64,000 nucleotides of DNA from Streptomyces sp. NBC_01231 (GTDB taxonomy: Bacteria > Actinomycetota > Actinomycetes > Streptomycetales > Streptomycetaceae): assembly GCA_035999765.1 (NCBI GenBank), contig CP108521.1, positions 10,416,001 to 10,480,000 of the forward strand, given 5' to 3'. The notes under the pieces were generated by a model. It saw nothing but the letters and a program-made list of their open reading frames with translations, did no database searches and was not told the DNA's origin. Shown piece by piece: positions 34,785 to 43,461 of the stretch (the stretch's first letter is position 1; the number at the start of each line of letters is the position of its first letter). The position numbers and the translations under genes were made by a program.

Positions 34785-35864
34785 TCAGCCGAGGTCGACC
34801 TGGAGCACTCGGTCCCCGCCCTTGCCGGCCTGGTCGGTGGTGATCCACAGGGCGTTCTTGCCCGGGACCTTCACCACGTCCCGCAGTCGGCCGTAGCCGT
34901 TGGTGTAGTGCGCGACCGGGGTACCGATGGTGGTGCCGGTGACCGGGATGCGCCACAGCCGCTTGCCCTTCAGTGCGGCGACGTACAGCGAGCCGTCGGC
35001 GTAGGCCAGGCCGCTCGGCACGCCCTTCGCGGGGCGCCACTGGTGCTTGGGGTTGGTCATGCCTGCGGCGGAGCAGGTGCCCTCGCAGGTGGGCCAGCCG
35101 TAGTTCTTGCCGGGCATGACGAGGTTCAGTTCGTCGTACGCGGCGTCACCGATCTCCGTCTCCCACAGGTGGCCCTGCGTGTCCCAGGTGAGACCTTGCG
35201 GGTTGCGGTGGCCGTAGGAGTAGACGAGGGTGCCGAAGGGGTTGCCCGGTGCCGGCTTCCCCTCCTTGGTCATGCGGAGGATCTTGCCGTTCAGGGACTT
35301 CTTGTCCTGGGCGGAGTGCTTGTTGTCCGCGTCACCTGTGGTGGCGTAAAGGTAGCCGTCCGGGCCGAACTTGATGCGGCCGCCGTTGTGCAGACCTCTC
35401 TTGATGCCCTTGACGAGCGTCTTGTATCCGGTGAGCTTGGAGCCGTCGAACGTCAGCCGGGCGATTCGGTTGCCCTCTTTCGCCCCGTGGTAGATGAAGA
35501 CGTGGTGGTCGTTGGCCCAGTTGGGTGACACGGCGATACCGAGCAGCGATTGCCCGCTGTTGGGAGCGGCGATCTGCGGCGATGCGGTGACTTCGGTCCT
35601 TTTGCCGGACGGGGTGGTCCTGAAGACCTTGAGGGAGTCCCGTTCGTTGACCAGAGCCGAACCGTCCGGCAGCCAGGCCACCCCCCACGGGATGGTCAAC
35701 CCGGATGAAACGGTCTTGATGCCTGAGGGGGCGTGGGCCGCGGGCACGGTCGGGACCGGCGCGGCGTGGCCGGACTCGGCAAGCGGGACCAGCAGGCCGG
35801 CCGTCGCGGCCACCGCAGTGGCGACGCGAGCCGTGGTTCTCCGGCGGGGTGTGTCGACGTACAT
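34785..35864 (-). CDS. Secreted PQQ-dependent sugar dehydrogenase
   Basis: A 359-residue exported protein. An N-terminal signal with a triple-Arg start, a hydrophobic run and a GHAAP cleavage region is followed by a six-bladed beta-propeller of the soluble glucose/aldose dehydrogenase family. Motifs include IPWGVAWLPDG, LLGIAVSPNW, LHNGGRIKFGPDG, YSYGHRNPQGL and NYGWPTCEG. These enzymes oxidise aldoses with pyrroloquinoline quinone. ATG at 35864 follows AGGAGG; the frame is open further but without meaning. It precedes the pqq operon on the same strand, so cofactor and user enzyme lie together. Confidence 0.9.
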   Translation of the reverse strand: MYVDTPRRRTTARVATAVAATAGLLVPLAESGHAAPVPTVPAAHAPSGIKTVSSGLTIPWGVAWLPDGSALVNERDSLKVFRTTPSGKRTEVTASPQIAAPNSGQSLLGIAVSPNWANDHHVFIYHGAKEGNRIARLTFDGSKLTGYKTLVKGIKRGLHNGGRIKFGPDGYLYATTGDADNKHSAQDKKSLNGKILRMTKEGKPAPGNPFGTLVYSYGHRNPQGLTWDTQGHLWETEIGDAAYDELNLVMPGKNYGWPTCEGTCSAAGMTNPKHQWRPAKGVPSGLAYADGSLYVAALKGKRLWRIPVTGTTIGTPVAHYTNGYGRLRDVVKVPGKNALWITTDQAGKGGDRVLQVDLG

Positions 35865-36203
35865 GGGCGGATCCTCCTGCAAGCGGCTGATGTCGATGTC
35901 TGACGTGAGGAACGGCCAGGTGACCGCCCCCAGGTCCTCTCCCGGACCCAGACCCGGCCCGGCTTGAGAACACTGGCGCCGGCGAAACGTCGCCGCGAGA
36001 GCCATTGAGGTCCCGACGAAACGGCCGCGGAAAATCAGTGAGCGCACCCAAGCCTCCAGTTCCACGAGATGGCGCTGATAGGTAAAGGTGACGAATGGAC
36101 GTGTCATGAGTGATGCAGCGCCACCGCGCTTCGTCCGAGCGGCGGGGAATGTTCACCCCGTTGGGGCATGACGGCGGCCGACCTCACCGACTGTGAATGC
36201 CGG
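35865..36203. other. Intergenic region between pqqE and the sugar dehydrogenase
   Basis: A 339-base gap that holds the dehydrogenase ribosome-binding site and presumably its promoter. I find no hairpin or gene in it. Confidence 0.5.
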
Positions 36204-37352
36204 TCAGGCTTTTGACGGTGCTTCCGGGGCATTTTGTGCGGTGCCGGGACGGCGGTAGACGTACGGAGGTCGTCCCTGCGTCGGGCTGTCGTCGGTGAGG
36301 GTGCGAATGAGGTGATGGTCGGGGGACAGCGCGCACGCCGGGTCGGTGCGGGCGGCATCGCCGGTGAGGGCGTACGCCTGGCAGCGGCAGCCGCCGAAGT
36401 CCTCCTCGCGGCGGGGGCAGGTGCCGCAGGGGCCGGTCATCCAGTCAGTGCCGCGGTAGCGGTTGAAGGCCGGCGAGTGGTTCCAGATCCAGGCGAGCGG
36501 ACGGTCTCGGACGTTCGGCGCGTCGAGGTCCGGCAGCGAGGCGGCGGCCGGGCAGGGCAGGACGGCGCCGTCGGGTGCCACGGTGAGGGAGACCGCTCCC
36601 CAGCCACCCATGCAGGGCTTGGCGACGCCGTCGAAGTAGTCGGGGACGACCCAGACCAGGTCGATCCGGCCGGCGAGCCGCTCCCGCGCCCGTTCGACGG
36701 ACTCCCGGGCGCGGGCCAACTGCTCGCGGGTGGGCAGCAGCGCGGCGCGGTTGAGCAGACCCCAGCCGTAGAACTGGGTGTTGGCCAGCTCGATGCGGTC
36801 CACGCCCCAGGACACACCCAGCTCGATGAGGTCGTCGATGGCGTCGAGGTTGTCCCGGTGGAGGACGACGTTGAGACCGAGAGGGAGCCCCGACCGGCGG
36901 ACCAGAGCCGCCGCCCGTTCCTTGGCGGCGAAGGAGGACGGGCGTTTGCCGATCCGGTCGTTGGACTGGGGATCGGAGTGTTGGACCGAGAGTTGGACGC
37001 TGTGCAGCCCCGCAGCGCGCAGCGCGGTCAGTCGGGCCTCGTCCAGGCCGGTGCCGCTGGTGACCAGTTGGGTGTAGATCCCGGCGGCCTCGGCTGCGGA
37101 GACGATCTGCTCCAGGTCGGGGCGCAACAGCGGCTCGCCGCCGGAGAGATGGGTGTGGACGACGCCCAGCGCGGCGGCCTGACGCATCACCTCCGTCCAC
37201 TGGTCGGTGCTCAGTTCGTGCGAACGGCGTGCCAGTTCCAGCGGGTTGGAGCAGTACGGGCAGTGGAGCGGGCAGGCGTGGGTGAGTTCGGCCAGCAGGG
37301 CCCAGGGGGGTGCGGGCGCGGCAGGGGTGACCGAGGCCTGGGGAGCGATCAC
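36204..37352 (-). CDS. pqqE: PqqE, radical SAM peptide-linking enzyme of PQQ synthesis
   Basis: A 382-residue radical SAM enzyme. CPLHCPYC (Cys27, Cys31, Cys34) binds the [4Fe-4S] cluster and SAM; SGGEPLLRPD is the next conserved motif. The C-terminal SPASM domain has further cysteines (CGTCPRREEDFGGCRC) for auxiliary clusters. PqqE links the Glu and Tyr side chains of PqqA. The GTG at 37352 overlaps the pqqD stop, and the frame to 37598 is a shadow of pqqD. It is the last gene of pqqABCDE. Confidence 0.95.
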   Translation of the reverse strand: MIAPQASVTPAAPAPPWALLAELTHACPLHCPYCSNPLELARRSHELSTDQWTEVMRQAAALGVVHTHLSGGEPLLRPDLEQIVSAAEAAGIYTQLVTSGTGLDEARLTALRAAGLHSVQLSVQHSDPQSNDRIGKRPSSFAAKERAAALVRRSGLPLGLNVVLHRDNLDAIDDLIELGVSWGVDRIELANTQFYGWGLLNRAALLPTREQLARARESVERARERLAGRIDLVWVVPDYFDGVAKPCMGGWGAVSLTVAPDGAVLPCPAAASLPDLDAPNVRDRPLAWIWNHSPAFNRYRGTDWMTGPCGTCPRREEDFGGCRCQAYALTGDAARTDPACALSPDHHLIRTLTDDSPTQGRPPYVYRRPGTAQNAPEAPSKA

Positions 37353-37621
37353 TTGAGCCAGCCTTCCTGGCGCAGACGGTCGAGGAAGGTGGGGACCTCG
37401 GTGGCCACGGGCGCGCCGGGGTGGCGCTCGGACAGTTCGTCGACGATCCCGCGCACGGTGCGCGTGCCGTCGCACAGGCCCACCACCTGGCCGGCGTGTC
37501 CCTTGAGCACAACCACCCGTTCCGGCAGGACCAACAGGTCGGCGTCGCGCACGCTGTCGTGCCGCAGCCTCAGGGCAGGAGCGAGGGCGGGTCGCCACTG
37601 GTTGTCGGACGCCGTCACCAT
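37349..37621 (-). CDS. pqqD: PqqD, PqqA-binding chaperone
   Basis: A 90-residue RRE-type protein with LRHDSVRDADLLVLPERVVVL and ILS-like GTRTVRGIVDEL, the PqqD pattern. It binds PqqA and presents it to PqqE. ATG at 37621 overlaps the end of pqqC by seven bases and the stop overlaps the pqqE start, so all three are coupled. Confidence 0.93.
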   Translation of the reverse strand: MVTASDNQWRPALAPALRLRHDSVRDADLLVLPERVVVLKGHAGQVVGLCDGTRTVRGIVDELSERHPGAPVATEVPTFLDRLRQEGWLK

Positions 37622-38364
37622 GTCCGTCCCCGTCCGCCGTCCGGGGCGGGCCGGTCCGTGTGCCCCTGCTGGACGGCGTCGAGCAAGGTCCACAGCACGT
37701 CGCACTTGAAGGTCAGCGCCTCCAGCGCCCGTTCCTGGTCCTCCCGGGTGCGGGCCCACTCCACGACGAGGGGGAGTGCCTCGGCGCTGTCCCGCCGGCC
37801 CTGGTCGACGCGGGTGCGGAAGTAGGCGAGCCCGGACGGCGCGATCCAGGAGTAGTGGCGTTCGAAGGCGTCGATGCGCCGGCGCATCAGATCGGGGGCG
37901 GTCAGCTCGGTGAGTGACGCGGCGACGGCCTCCAGCGGCGGACGCAGTCGGCAGAAGTTCACGTAGCCCTCCACCGCCAGCCGTACGCCCGGCAGGACGG
38001 ACTCGCCGGACAGCAGGCTCCTCCGGTCCAGGCCGGCCGCCTCGCCGAGCCGCAGCCAGCGTTCGATGCCGCCCTCGCCCTCCTGGCGCCCGTCGTGATC
38101 CTCGATCCGGCGCAGCCACATGCGCCGCAGCCGCGTGGAGTCCAGCTTGGCGGTGATCAGAGCGTCCTTGACGGGGATGTGACGCTGGTAGTGGAAGCGG
38201 TTGGCGATCCAGCGGCGCACCTCCTCCGGGGTGAGATCGCCCTCGTGCATACGCACGTTGAAGGGGTGTCGGTCGTGGTACCGCTCCTGGCCGACCGCAC
38301 GCAGGCGGGCCTCGAACTCCGCAGGACTCCAGGGCTCTGTCAGGGGGGCGAGTGCCGTGGTCAC
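37615..38364 (-). CDS. pqqC: PqqC, pyrroloquinoline-quinone synthase
   Basis: A 249-residue all-helical oxidase of the TENA/PqqC fold. HPFNVRMHEGDLT, RFHYQRHIPVKDA and YVNFCR are recognisable active-site segments. It catalyses ring closure and eight-electron oxidation in the final step, using oxygen without a metal. GTG at 38364 overlaps the pqqB stop (GTGA). Confidence 0.95.
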   Translation of the reverse strand: MTTALAPLTEPWSPAEFEARLRAVGQERYHDRHPFNVRMHEGDLTPEEVRRWIANRFHYQRHIPVKDALITAKLDSTRLRRMWLRRIEDHDGRQEGEGGIERWLRLGEAAGLDRRSLLSGESVLPGVRLAVEGYVNFCRLRPPLEAVAASLTELTAPDLMRRRIDAFERHYSWIAPSGLAYFRTRVDQGRRDSAEALPLVVEWARTREDQERALEALTFKCDVLWTLLDAVQQGHTDRPAPDGGRGRTW

Positions 38365-39275
38365 AGCTCGATCACCATCTCGTCTTCGGCCACCTCGATG
38401 CCCAGTCGGGCGAGCCGCTTGTGCTGGGCCGCGGCTGGGTCGACGAGGGGGTTCGTGTTGTTGAGGTGTGTGTAGAGGCAGCGGGCGGACAGCGTGGCGA
38501 GGATGCCGGCGGTGCCGTCCGGTCCGTCGATGGGCAGATGGCCCATGCCGGTGGCGGTGCGGGAGGAGATGCCGGTACGGCGCGGCTCCTCGTCGTCCCA
38601 GAAGGTGCCGTCGACGATGACACAGTCGGCCTCGGCGGCGGCCCCGTGCAGGGCGTCGGACCAGGCGGCCACTGCCGGGGCGTAGACCGCCGACTTGCCG
38701 GTGGCCGGGTCGTACAGGCGCAGCGCGACCACCCACGCGTCGTCCTCGGGGGAGTCGGCGGCGTATCGCGGGCGTTTCCCGGACACGGGTACGGCGCTGA
38801 TGCGCAGGTCGCCGCGGTCCGGCCCGGGGGAGTCGCCACTCAGTGGCCGCGCGCTGTGGGACGGCAGCTCACGCCAGGTCAGAGTGGTGTAGGGGCCCAG
38901 TACTTCGCCGAGGCGCAGGCGGTCGTCCAGGGCTTGGCGGACCGGGGCGGTGGCGAGGATGTCCAGACCGTCAGCCTCGCGCAACCGGGCGAGGCCCAGG
39001 GTGTGGTCGAGTTCGGCGTCGGTGAGGACCACACCGGCGATCGGCGTCTGTCGGGGCCCGGGGCCCGGGTGGAGCGCTGGATGGGCCTCGATCTGGTCGC
39101 CGATGTCGGGGGTGGCGTTGACGATGTACCAGCGGCCCTCGCCTGTACGGACGGCGAGCGAGGCGTGGCGGCGGCGGCGCTCGGGATGGGCGCGTGCCCC
39201 GGAGCACCCGGGGCACGCGCAGTTCCACTGCGGGACGCCGCCGCCGGCCGCGGTGCCGAGCACCTGCAGCAGCAC
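38361..39275 (-). CDS. pqqB: PqqB, metallo-beta-lactamase-fold oxygenase of PQQ synthesis
   Basis: A 304-residue protein starting VLLQVLGTAAGGGVPQWNC. CACPGC near the N-terminus is the structural zinc site, and VVLTDAELDHTLGL replaces the classical HxHxDH in PqqB. HLNNTNPL near the C-terminus is also conserved. It hydroxylates the tyrosine of the excised Glu-Tyr unit. The start is GTG at 39275, just after the pqqA stop. Confidence 0.95.
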   Translation of the reverse strand: MLLQVLGTAAGGGVPQWNCACPGCSGARAHPERRRRHASLAVRTGEGRWYIVNATPDIGDQIEAHPALHPGPGPRQTPIAGVVLTDAELDHTLGLARLREADGLDILATAPVRQALDDRLRLGEVLGPYTTLTWRELPSHSARPLSGDSPGPDRGDLRISAVPVSGKRPRYAADSPEDDAWVVALRLYDPATGKSAVYAPAVAAWSDALHGAAAEADCVIVDGTFWDDEEPRRTGISSRTATGMGHLPIDGPDGTAGILATLSARCLYTHLNNTNPLVDPAAAQHKRLARLGIEVAEDEMVIEL

Positions 39276-39284
39276 GGCGGCCGA

Positions 39285-39425
39285 CTAGCGGTTGGACAGG
39301 GAGTAGGCGGTGACTTCCATCGCGCAGTCGACGACCGTGTACCCGGGCGTCTGCCAGGCCGTGGTGTCGAGCTGCTCCGAGGTGGTCGCAGCCGGCTGTT
39401 CCGTGTACTCGAAGGTCTCGTTCAT
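39285..39425 (-). CDS. pqqA: PqqA, precursor peptide of PQQ
   Basis: A 46-residue peptide, too short for ordinary gene finders. It starts ATG at 39425 after AAAGGAAG and ends TAG at 39285. It begins MNETFEYTEQ; the C-terminal end is MEVTAYSLSNR, with the E-x-x-x-Y pair (Glu37, Tyr41) whose side chains become PQQ. The peptide is about twice as long as PqqA from Klebsiella, with an acidic N-terminal leader and a Cys three residues before the Glu. It is the first gene of the operon, ten bases ahead of pqqB. Confidence 0.92.
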   Translation of the reverse strand: MNETFEYTEQPAATTSEQLDTTAWQTPGYTVVDCAMEVTAYSLSNR

Positions 39426-39930
39426 GTGTGTCTTCCTTTCGGGGGAGGTGGTTTCACCCCTTCGTGAGAAGGGGGGTCCGTGGATGGTGATCGCGAGGAT
39501 GTGGTCCTTGTCGTTCCCGTCGATCGGCAGCGCTCAGAGCCTTCGGCCGAGCAACGCCGAGACGTGGATGACGTCGTGGTCGACGGCGGTCCGGGCGGTC
39601 GGCCGCCGAGGGCGGCTGCCGGACGCAGGGGCCGAGGAAAGCGGTGACGGCGGTGATCGCCGCGGTGCCCTGACAGACTCGATTCAGCGCCGAATGCGCC
39701 AAGCGTGGCATTTCGATGTCCGTCCTGTCATGGGGGCGACCGACTGCATTCCGGGCATGAATCCAACGATAAAATAAAAGGCGGGATCCGAAGCACAGTG
39801 AATCGCTCCTGCAGGGATTATTGAGCGCCGAATTCCGCGCGGGCCACCTGGGCTCCTCCATCTTGCTGATGGCGGAGCCCGGGCATGTCAGGTAATAGGC
39901 GCAGTGTGATCGCGCAGTTGAGCCCGCTTC
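39426..39930. other. Region upstream of pqqA
   Basis: 505 bases without a convincing gene. It should hold the pqq promoter. An AT-rich piece near 39750-39780 (ATAAAATAAAAG) stands out in this GC-rich DNA. Confidence 0.5.
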
Positions 39931-40077
39931 TCACAGCACGACCAGGTCCGGAGCGGTCAGCTCGGGCACCGTGGTCCGATGTCTCCGCCTCCGGATGACG
40001 CTCTCCAGGCCGTTCTCGCGCATCAGCCCTTCGACGGTCCGGCGAGCCGCAATGGTTCCTTCGCCCTGCCGCAGGAG
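39931..40077 (-). pseudogene. IS3-family transposase (OrfB) remnant
   Basis: About 49 codons survive, ending in TGA at 39931. RRTVEGLMRENGLESVIR followed by RRRHRTT is the typical HTH and linker found before the integrase core of IS3-family OrfB proteins. No start, no DDE core and no terminal inverted repeats can be found, so it is a scrap of an old insertion. Confidence 0.6.
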
Positions 40078-40157
40078 GGGAGGCGAGCCGGTCTTCGCAC
40101 GTAGGTTCATGGTCGTGCCGGGAGGGAATGGGCCGGCGACTGTTAGCGTCCGGGCAC

Positions 40158-40541
40158 ATGAACGACAGCGTGTACGTGGGTAACGCAGGCAAGGACGCGG
40201 CGCTGGATCGAGGATGGCTGCTCGGGCATTTCAAAGAGCACGGTGATCCTCGCAAGAGCGACGCCGTAGAGATCAAATGGGGCGTCCACCCACCTGGCGA
40301 CGAGCGAGGGCAGTGGGTGCGGGGCGAGGAACGTACGGCTCTCCTGGTTCTCATCAGCGGTCGCTTCCGTGTCGAGTTCCCTGACCGCAAGGTTCTGCTT
40401 CAACAGCAAGGTGATTACGTCGTCTGGGGCCACGGAGTAGACCACTCCTGGGTCGCGGAGGAAGAGTCGGTGGTGCTGACCGTGCGGTGGCCTTCGGTCC
40501 CCGGATACGAGGTAGGCAGCGCAGACGGAGCGCGTCTGTGA
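40158..40541 (+). CDS. Cupin-fold protein
   Basis: A 127-residue single cupin-like domain: ERTALLVLISGRFRVEFP, LLQQQGDYVVWGHGVDHSW and VVLTVRW match the two cupin strands. Only one His of the usual metal site is seen (VDHSW). In several Streptomyces annotations relatives are mislabelled as signal peptidase I; no catalytic Ser/Lys of that enzyme is present. ATG at 40158. Function unknown. Confidence 0.85.
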   Translation: MNDSVYVGNAGKDAALDRGWLLGHFKEHGDPRKSDAVEIKWGVHPPGDERGQWVRGEERTALLVLISGRFRVEFPDRKVLLQQQGDYVVWGHGVDHSWVAEEESVVLTVRWPSVPGYEVGSADGARL

Positions 40542-40559
40542 CCGGTTGAGGAAAAATGC

Positions 40560-40584
40560 CGCGCCCGAGCAACGCCCGGGCGCG
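40560..40584 (+). terminator. Terminator after the cupin gene
   Basis: CGCGCCCG pairs with CGGGCGCG (8 bases) around a nine-base loop, 19 bases past the cupin stop and just after GGAAAAAT. Confidence 0.6.
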
Positions 40585-41370
40585 TGGCGGCACCAACCGA
40601 TGCGCCGTCTGCCAGGACGTGATGTGTGATCGCAGACGGAGCGGATGACCGGGGGCGCCAGCCGGCGCAGCGACCCTGACGAAGGGCTGAGGATGCCCAG
40701 GGCGCTGGCTGCGGCGGTTCGCCGGCACTGCGGGCGCCGGGGCTCCTTGATGCTGTTCGCGCGCGATTACCCCACTGCGGGACACGTGGAAATCTATGCC
40801 GAGCAGAGTAGACATTGGGTGGTGACATGGTTATGGTTTCTCTCGTAGCCTAGAGAGACGGCAAGGCCTGGCAGAGATGAACTGCCGGTCAGCAGTACAT
40901 GCAGGTGTAGTGCGCAGGACGGTGCGGTGGTGGAGTTCCGAAGCCAGGGTTGTTGCAGGTCGGCGACGGGACTGACGACCGGACCGGGTGGTCCGCAGTG
41001 ATCAGGGGCCGCCGTGAGCAGGGCCCGCGGTAACGCGGTGGCAGTACCTGTAAGTGCAGTTCGCAGTATTCAGCAGTACGTAGTACCCCGCTTGTAAGCA
41101 GTTGATCACCGAGGGAAGAACGGAGGAACCCGCGCCATCAGGATCGCCCGGGCGGAAATCGAGAACCCGGGTACCGCAGGACATCGATAGTGAGGTGGTC
41201 TCCGGTCAAGCAACCGCGATCCCCGCACCCCCGGCAGCATCTCGGCCGGGTCTGCGGAAACAGCAAGCCGGCCCAGTACCAGAGTCGGCAGATGGTCTAG
41301 CAGTTCCTTCGGGGTCCTGGCGCCGTACGGCACCAGGACCCCTCGACTCGTTCCACACAGAGAGGTGCAA
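40585..41370. other. Long structured leader upstream of the MerR-like gene
   Basis: Nearly 800 bases without a convincing protein gene. It contains GCAGTAC at 40892, 41041 and 41073, with variants at 41056 and 41063, the hairpin CCGCG-GTAA-CGCGG at 41025-41038 and the long hairpin at 41311-41342. A promoter may lie near 40820-40850 (TGACATGGTTATGGTTT). A small open frame from 41102 has no likeness to any family I know. Confidence 0.45.
41311..41342 (+). promoter_or_regulatory. Long perfect hairpin in the leader of the MerR-like gene
   Basis: GGGGTCCTGG (41311-41320) pairs exactly with CCAGGACCCC (41333-41342), and the loop holds the inner palindrome GCCGTACGGC. It ends 28 bases before the GTG start. 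It could act as an attenuator or as a protein-binding site. Confidence 0.6.
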
Positions 41371-41694
41371 GTGACAGCAGACGACACGTACGGTCGTCTC
41401 GACGATGACGACTACCCCGCCTACACGATGGGCCGGGCCGCCGAAATGCTCGGCACCACCCAGGGCTTCCTCCGCGCCATCGGAGAAACCCGCCTCATCA
41501 CCCCGCTCCGGTCCGAGGGCGGCCACCGCCGCTACTCCCGCTACCAGCTGCGCATCGCCGCCCGCGCCCGGGAACTCGTCGACCAGGGCACGCCCATCGA
41601 AGCCGCCTGCCGCATCATCATCCTCGAAGACCAGCTCGAAGAAGCCCAGCGCATCAACGCCGAATACCGCCGCGCGGTCGAAGCGACGAAGTGA
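41371..41694 (+). CDS. MerR-type HTH protein
   Basis: A 107-residue protein with an N-terminal MerR-type winged helix: YTMGRAAEMLGTTQGFLR, then LITPLRSEGGHRRYSRYQL. A C-terminal helix with EACR-like AACRIIILEDQLEEAQR forms the dimer coil. There is no effector domain. GTG at 41371 has GAGAGG six bases upstream; a GTG six bases earlier is less well placed. Its leader is unusually long and structured. Confidence 0.88.
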   Translation: MTADDTYGRLDDDDYPAYTMGRAAEMLGTTQGFLRAIGETRLITPLRSEGGHRRYSRYQLRIAARARELVDQGTPIEAACRIIILEDQLEEAQRINAEYRRAVEATK

Positions 41695-41728
41695 GTGCCG
41701 ACGCACAACTCGCTCGTCCAGCCGGGAC

Positions 41729-41747
41729 GGGGCCTTGACTCGGCCCC
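41729..41747 (+). terminator. Terminator after the MerR-like gene
   Basis: GGGGCC pairs with GGCCCC around TTGACTC, 34 bases past the stop. Confidence 0.55.
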
Positions 41748-42059
41748 CTCGAAACCGGGCATGAGGGTTGACCGTCTCTGCGCCGTGGCTGATTGCATCC
41801 CGGAGCCACGGCAACTACCGGGTGTTGCCACAACTGGCGGGAGTGATCGCGTCGAGCGGCCCGGTCATGGTGTTCGCAGCGCGGTCATCGCGCTGTCGCC
41901 GGTGATCCTTTCGTACGAATCGGTGGCAGCCCGGATCCAGAGCTCGTTTGGCGGCGAAGGGCTGCTGTCCGAGCCCGCGACCTGCTGCGCGAGTGGCTGC
42001 CGCGCGGCAGCTGGACGGGTCCGGCGGCCACGCCGCTCGGCGACTGGGCCGGGGGCGTG

Positions 42060-42506
42060 TCATTGCCGATTTCTCCACGTCGCGCAGCCAGGTGTGGGCG
42101 CGGTCGTCGTCGTAGCGCTAGTTGTGCTGTCCGGACTGTCCGGACAGGTTGGTGACGCAGCAGGTGCTGCACCTGCAGCAGGTGCAGCAGGTGCAGCGGG
42201 ATGGGGGGCATCTGGAGTGACAGGGGCAGTGTGACCAGGCCGAGTTGGTCCCGAGTTGCGCGGGTGACCGCGTCGGGACGGCGCAGCACCAGGTCGGGGG
42301 TGGGGGTGAGTGGCAGCGCGAGGGCGATGGGGGTCTCCGGCGACGACGCGGCGTTCGTGCTCGCGTGTGGTCAGGGCGTCGTCGATCGGGTCGCGCAGGG
42401 GTCCGCGTCGCGAGACGGTGAGGTGTTCGGCGGCCGCGTCGTAGTGCTCAAGGCTCAGCGGGCGTTCGGCGATACCCACGCCAGGAAGCGGGAGTCGGCC
42501 CCGCAT
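42060..42506 (-). pseudogene. LysR-family regulator remnant (effector domain, frameshifted)
   Basis: Only part of the C-terminal effector domain survives, spread over three frames. Pieces in order are HLTVSRRGPLRDPIDDAL, then RRPDAVTRATRDQLGLVTLP, then YDDDRAHTWLRDV, which together follow the usual LysR order and end. The DNA-binding half is missing. At least two frameshifts are needed. A run of CTGCACCTGCAGCAGGTG-type repeats near 42150-42200 may mark one break. Another 350 bases on its downstream side (41750-42059) hold no gene. Confidence 0.65.
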
Positions 42507-42533
42507 CAGGAAACCGCCCGCGACTTCGCCTGC

Positions 42534-43070
42534 CTACTTGATCAGGGCATTCGCGAGGATGATCATCAGGCCGATCAGCATGTCCATGCCCCCTGCCCGG
42601 ACCGAGGACGGCCATCCGTGCCCAGCGGTGCGGGCGGCCCAGGCGCCGCAGCCGAACAAGGCGACGGTGTTGAACACCAGGGCCGCGTCCACAGCCGTGG
42701 CCTCTGCCCATCCCCCGGCCACCGCGACCAGCAGTATCCCGACCGTGGGAAGCGCGGCGGCGACCAGTGGCCACTCGGCGAGCACCAACTGCCGGCTGCT
42801 CGTGGTGGCTGCACTGTCGACGGACGCACGCTGGGCGATGACGTGCGCGTACCCGTGGGCGGCGCCCGACGCCAGCGCGGTGAGGAGGATCCACAGCGTG
42901 TCGGGGCCGGGATCGGCCTTCTCGCCCGTCGCGTCCAGTGCGGCCACCAGGGCGCTGGCCAGCACCAGGCCGTAGATGCCGCTGAACAGCGACTGTTCCG
43001 GCGGTCGGTGCCGCGAGATCCACCTTGGCGCGACGCTCTCGGGGTGGACATGGCAGGCGCGGTCGGGCAT
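42534..43070 (-). CDS. Integral membrane protein of unknown function
   Basis: A 178-residue protein with about five hydrophobic segments (LFSGIYGLVLASALVAAL, TLWILLTALASGAAHGY, LVAAALPTVGILLVAVAGGW, AALVFNTVALFGCGAW, LIGLMIILANALIK). HGYAHVIAQ after the second helix and ending LANALIK are typical of a small actinomycete membrane family with no known role. The start used is ATG at 43070. It is the only intact gene between the LysR remnant and the telomere-gene remnants. Confidence 0.7.
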   Translation of the reverse strand: MPDRACHVHPESVAPRWISRHRPPEQSLFSGIYGLVLASALVAALDATGEKADPGPDTLWILLTALASGAAHGYAHVIAQRASVDSAATTSSRQLVLAEWPLVAAALPTVGILLVAVAGGWAEATAVDAALVFNTVALFGCGAWAARTAGHGWPSSVRAGGMDMLIGLMIILANALIK

Positions 43071-43329
43071 CGCATCGCCTCGGTGCGGGAGGGGGACTTG
43101 GTCCGCACATGCTCACCCACGTAGCGTCGAGGAACATGGCGCCACGCGCTGGTCGCACGATGTTGTGCCTTCAAGCCGCTGATCCGCGGAAGCACCGGCG
43201 ACGGACGCCGAGACCTTGCCCAGACGAGGGGCCGGACGCCGTGGCAGTGACCGCAGACGAGAACACCCAGGCTCTCCCCGCCACCACCACGGCTCCGGTG
43301 GCAACGCCCCGGACGGCGCGCATCGTCAG

Positions 43330-43408
<79 letters not shown>

Positions 43409-43461
43409 GGGACATCAACATCGACGTCGCGGAGTCCGGCCGCGAAGAAGGCGGCTGCGGT

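Noticed and set aside
40158..40541. Signal peptidase I
   Set aside because: Relatives are sometimes labelled so, but the sequence is a cupin without the Ser/Lys catalytic pair or a membrane anchor.
41102..41374. A 90-codon frame in the leader of the MerR-like gene
   Set aside because: It has low-complexity content, no clear ribosome-binding site, and it runs through the long hairpin; a non-coding leader explains the region better.
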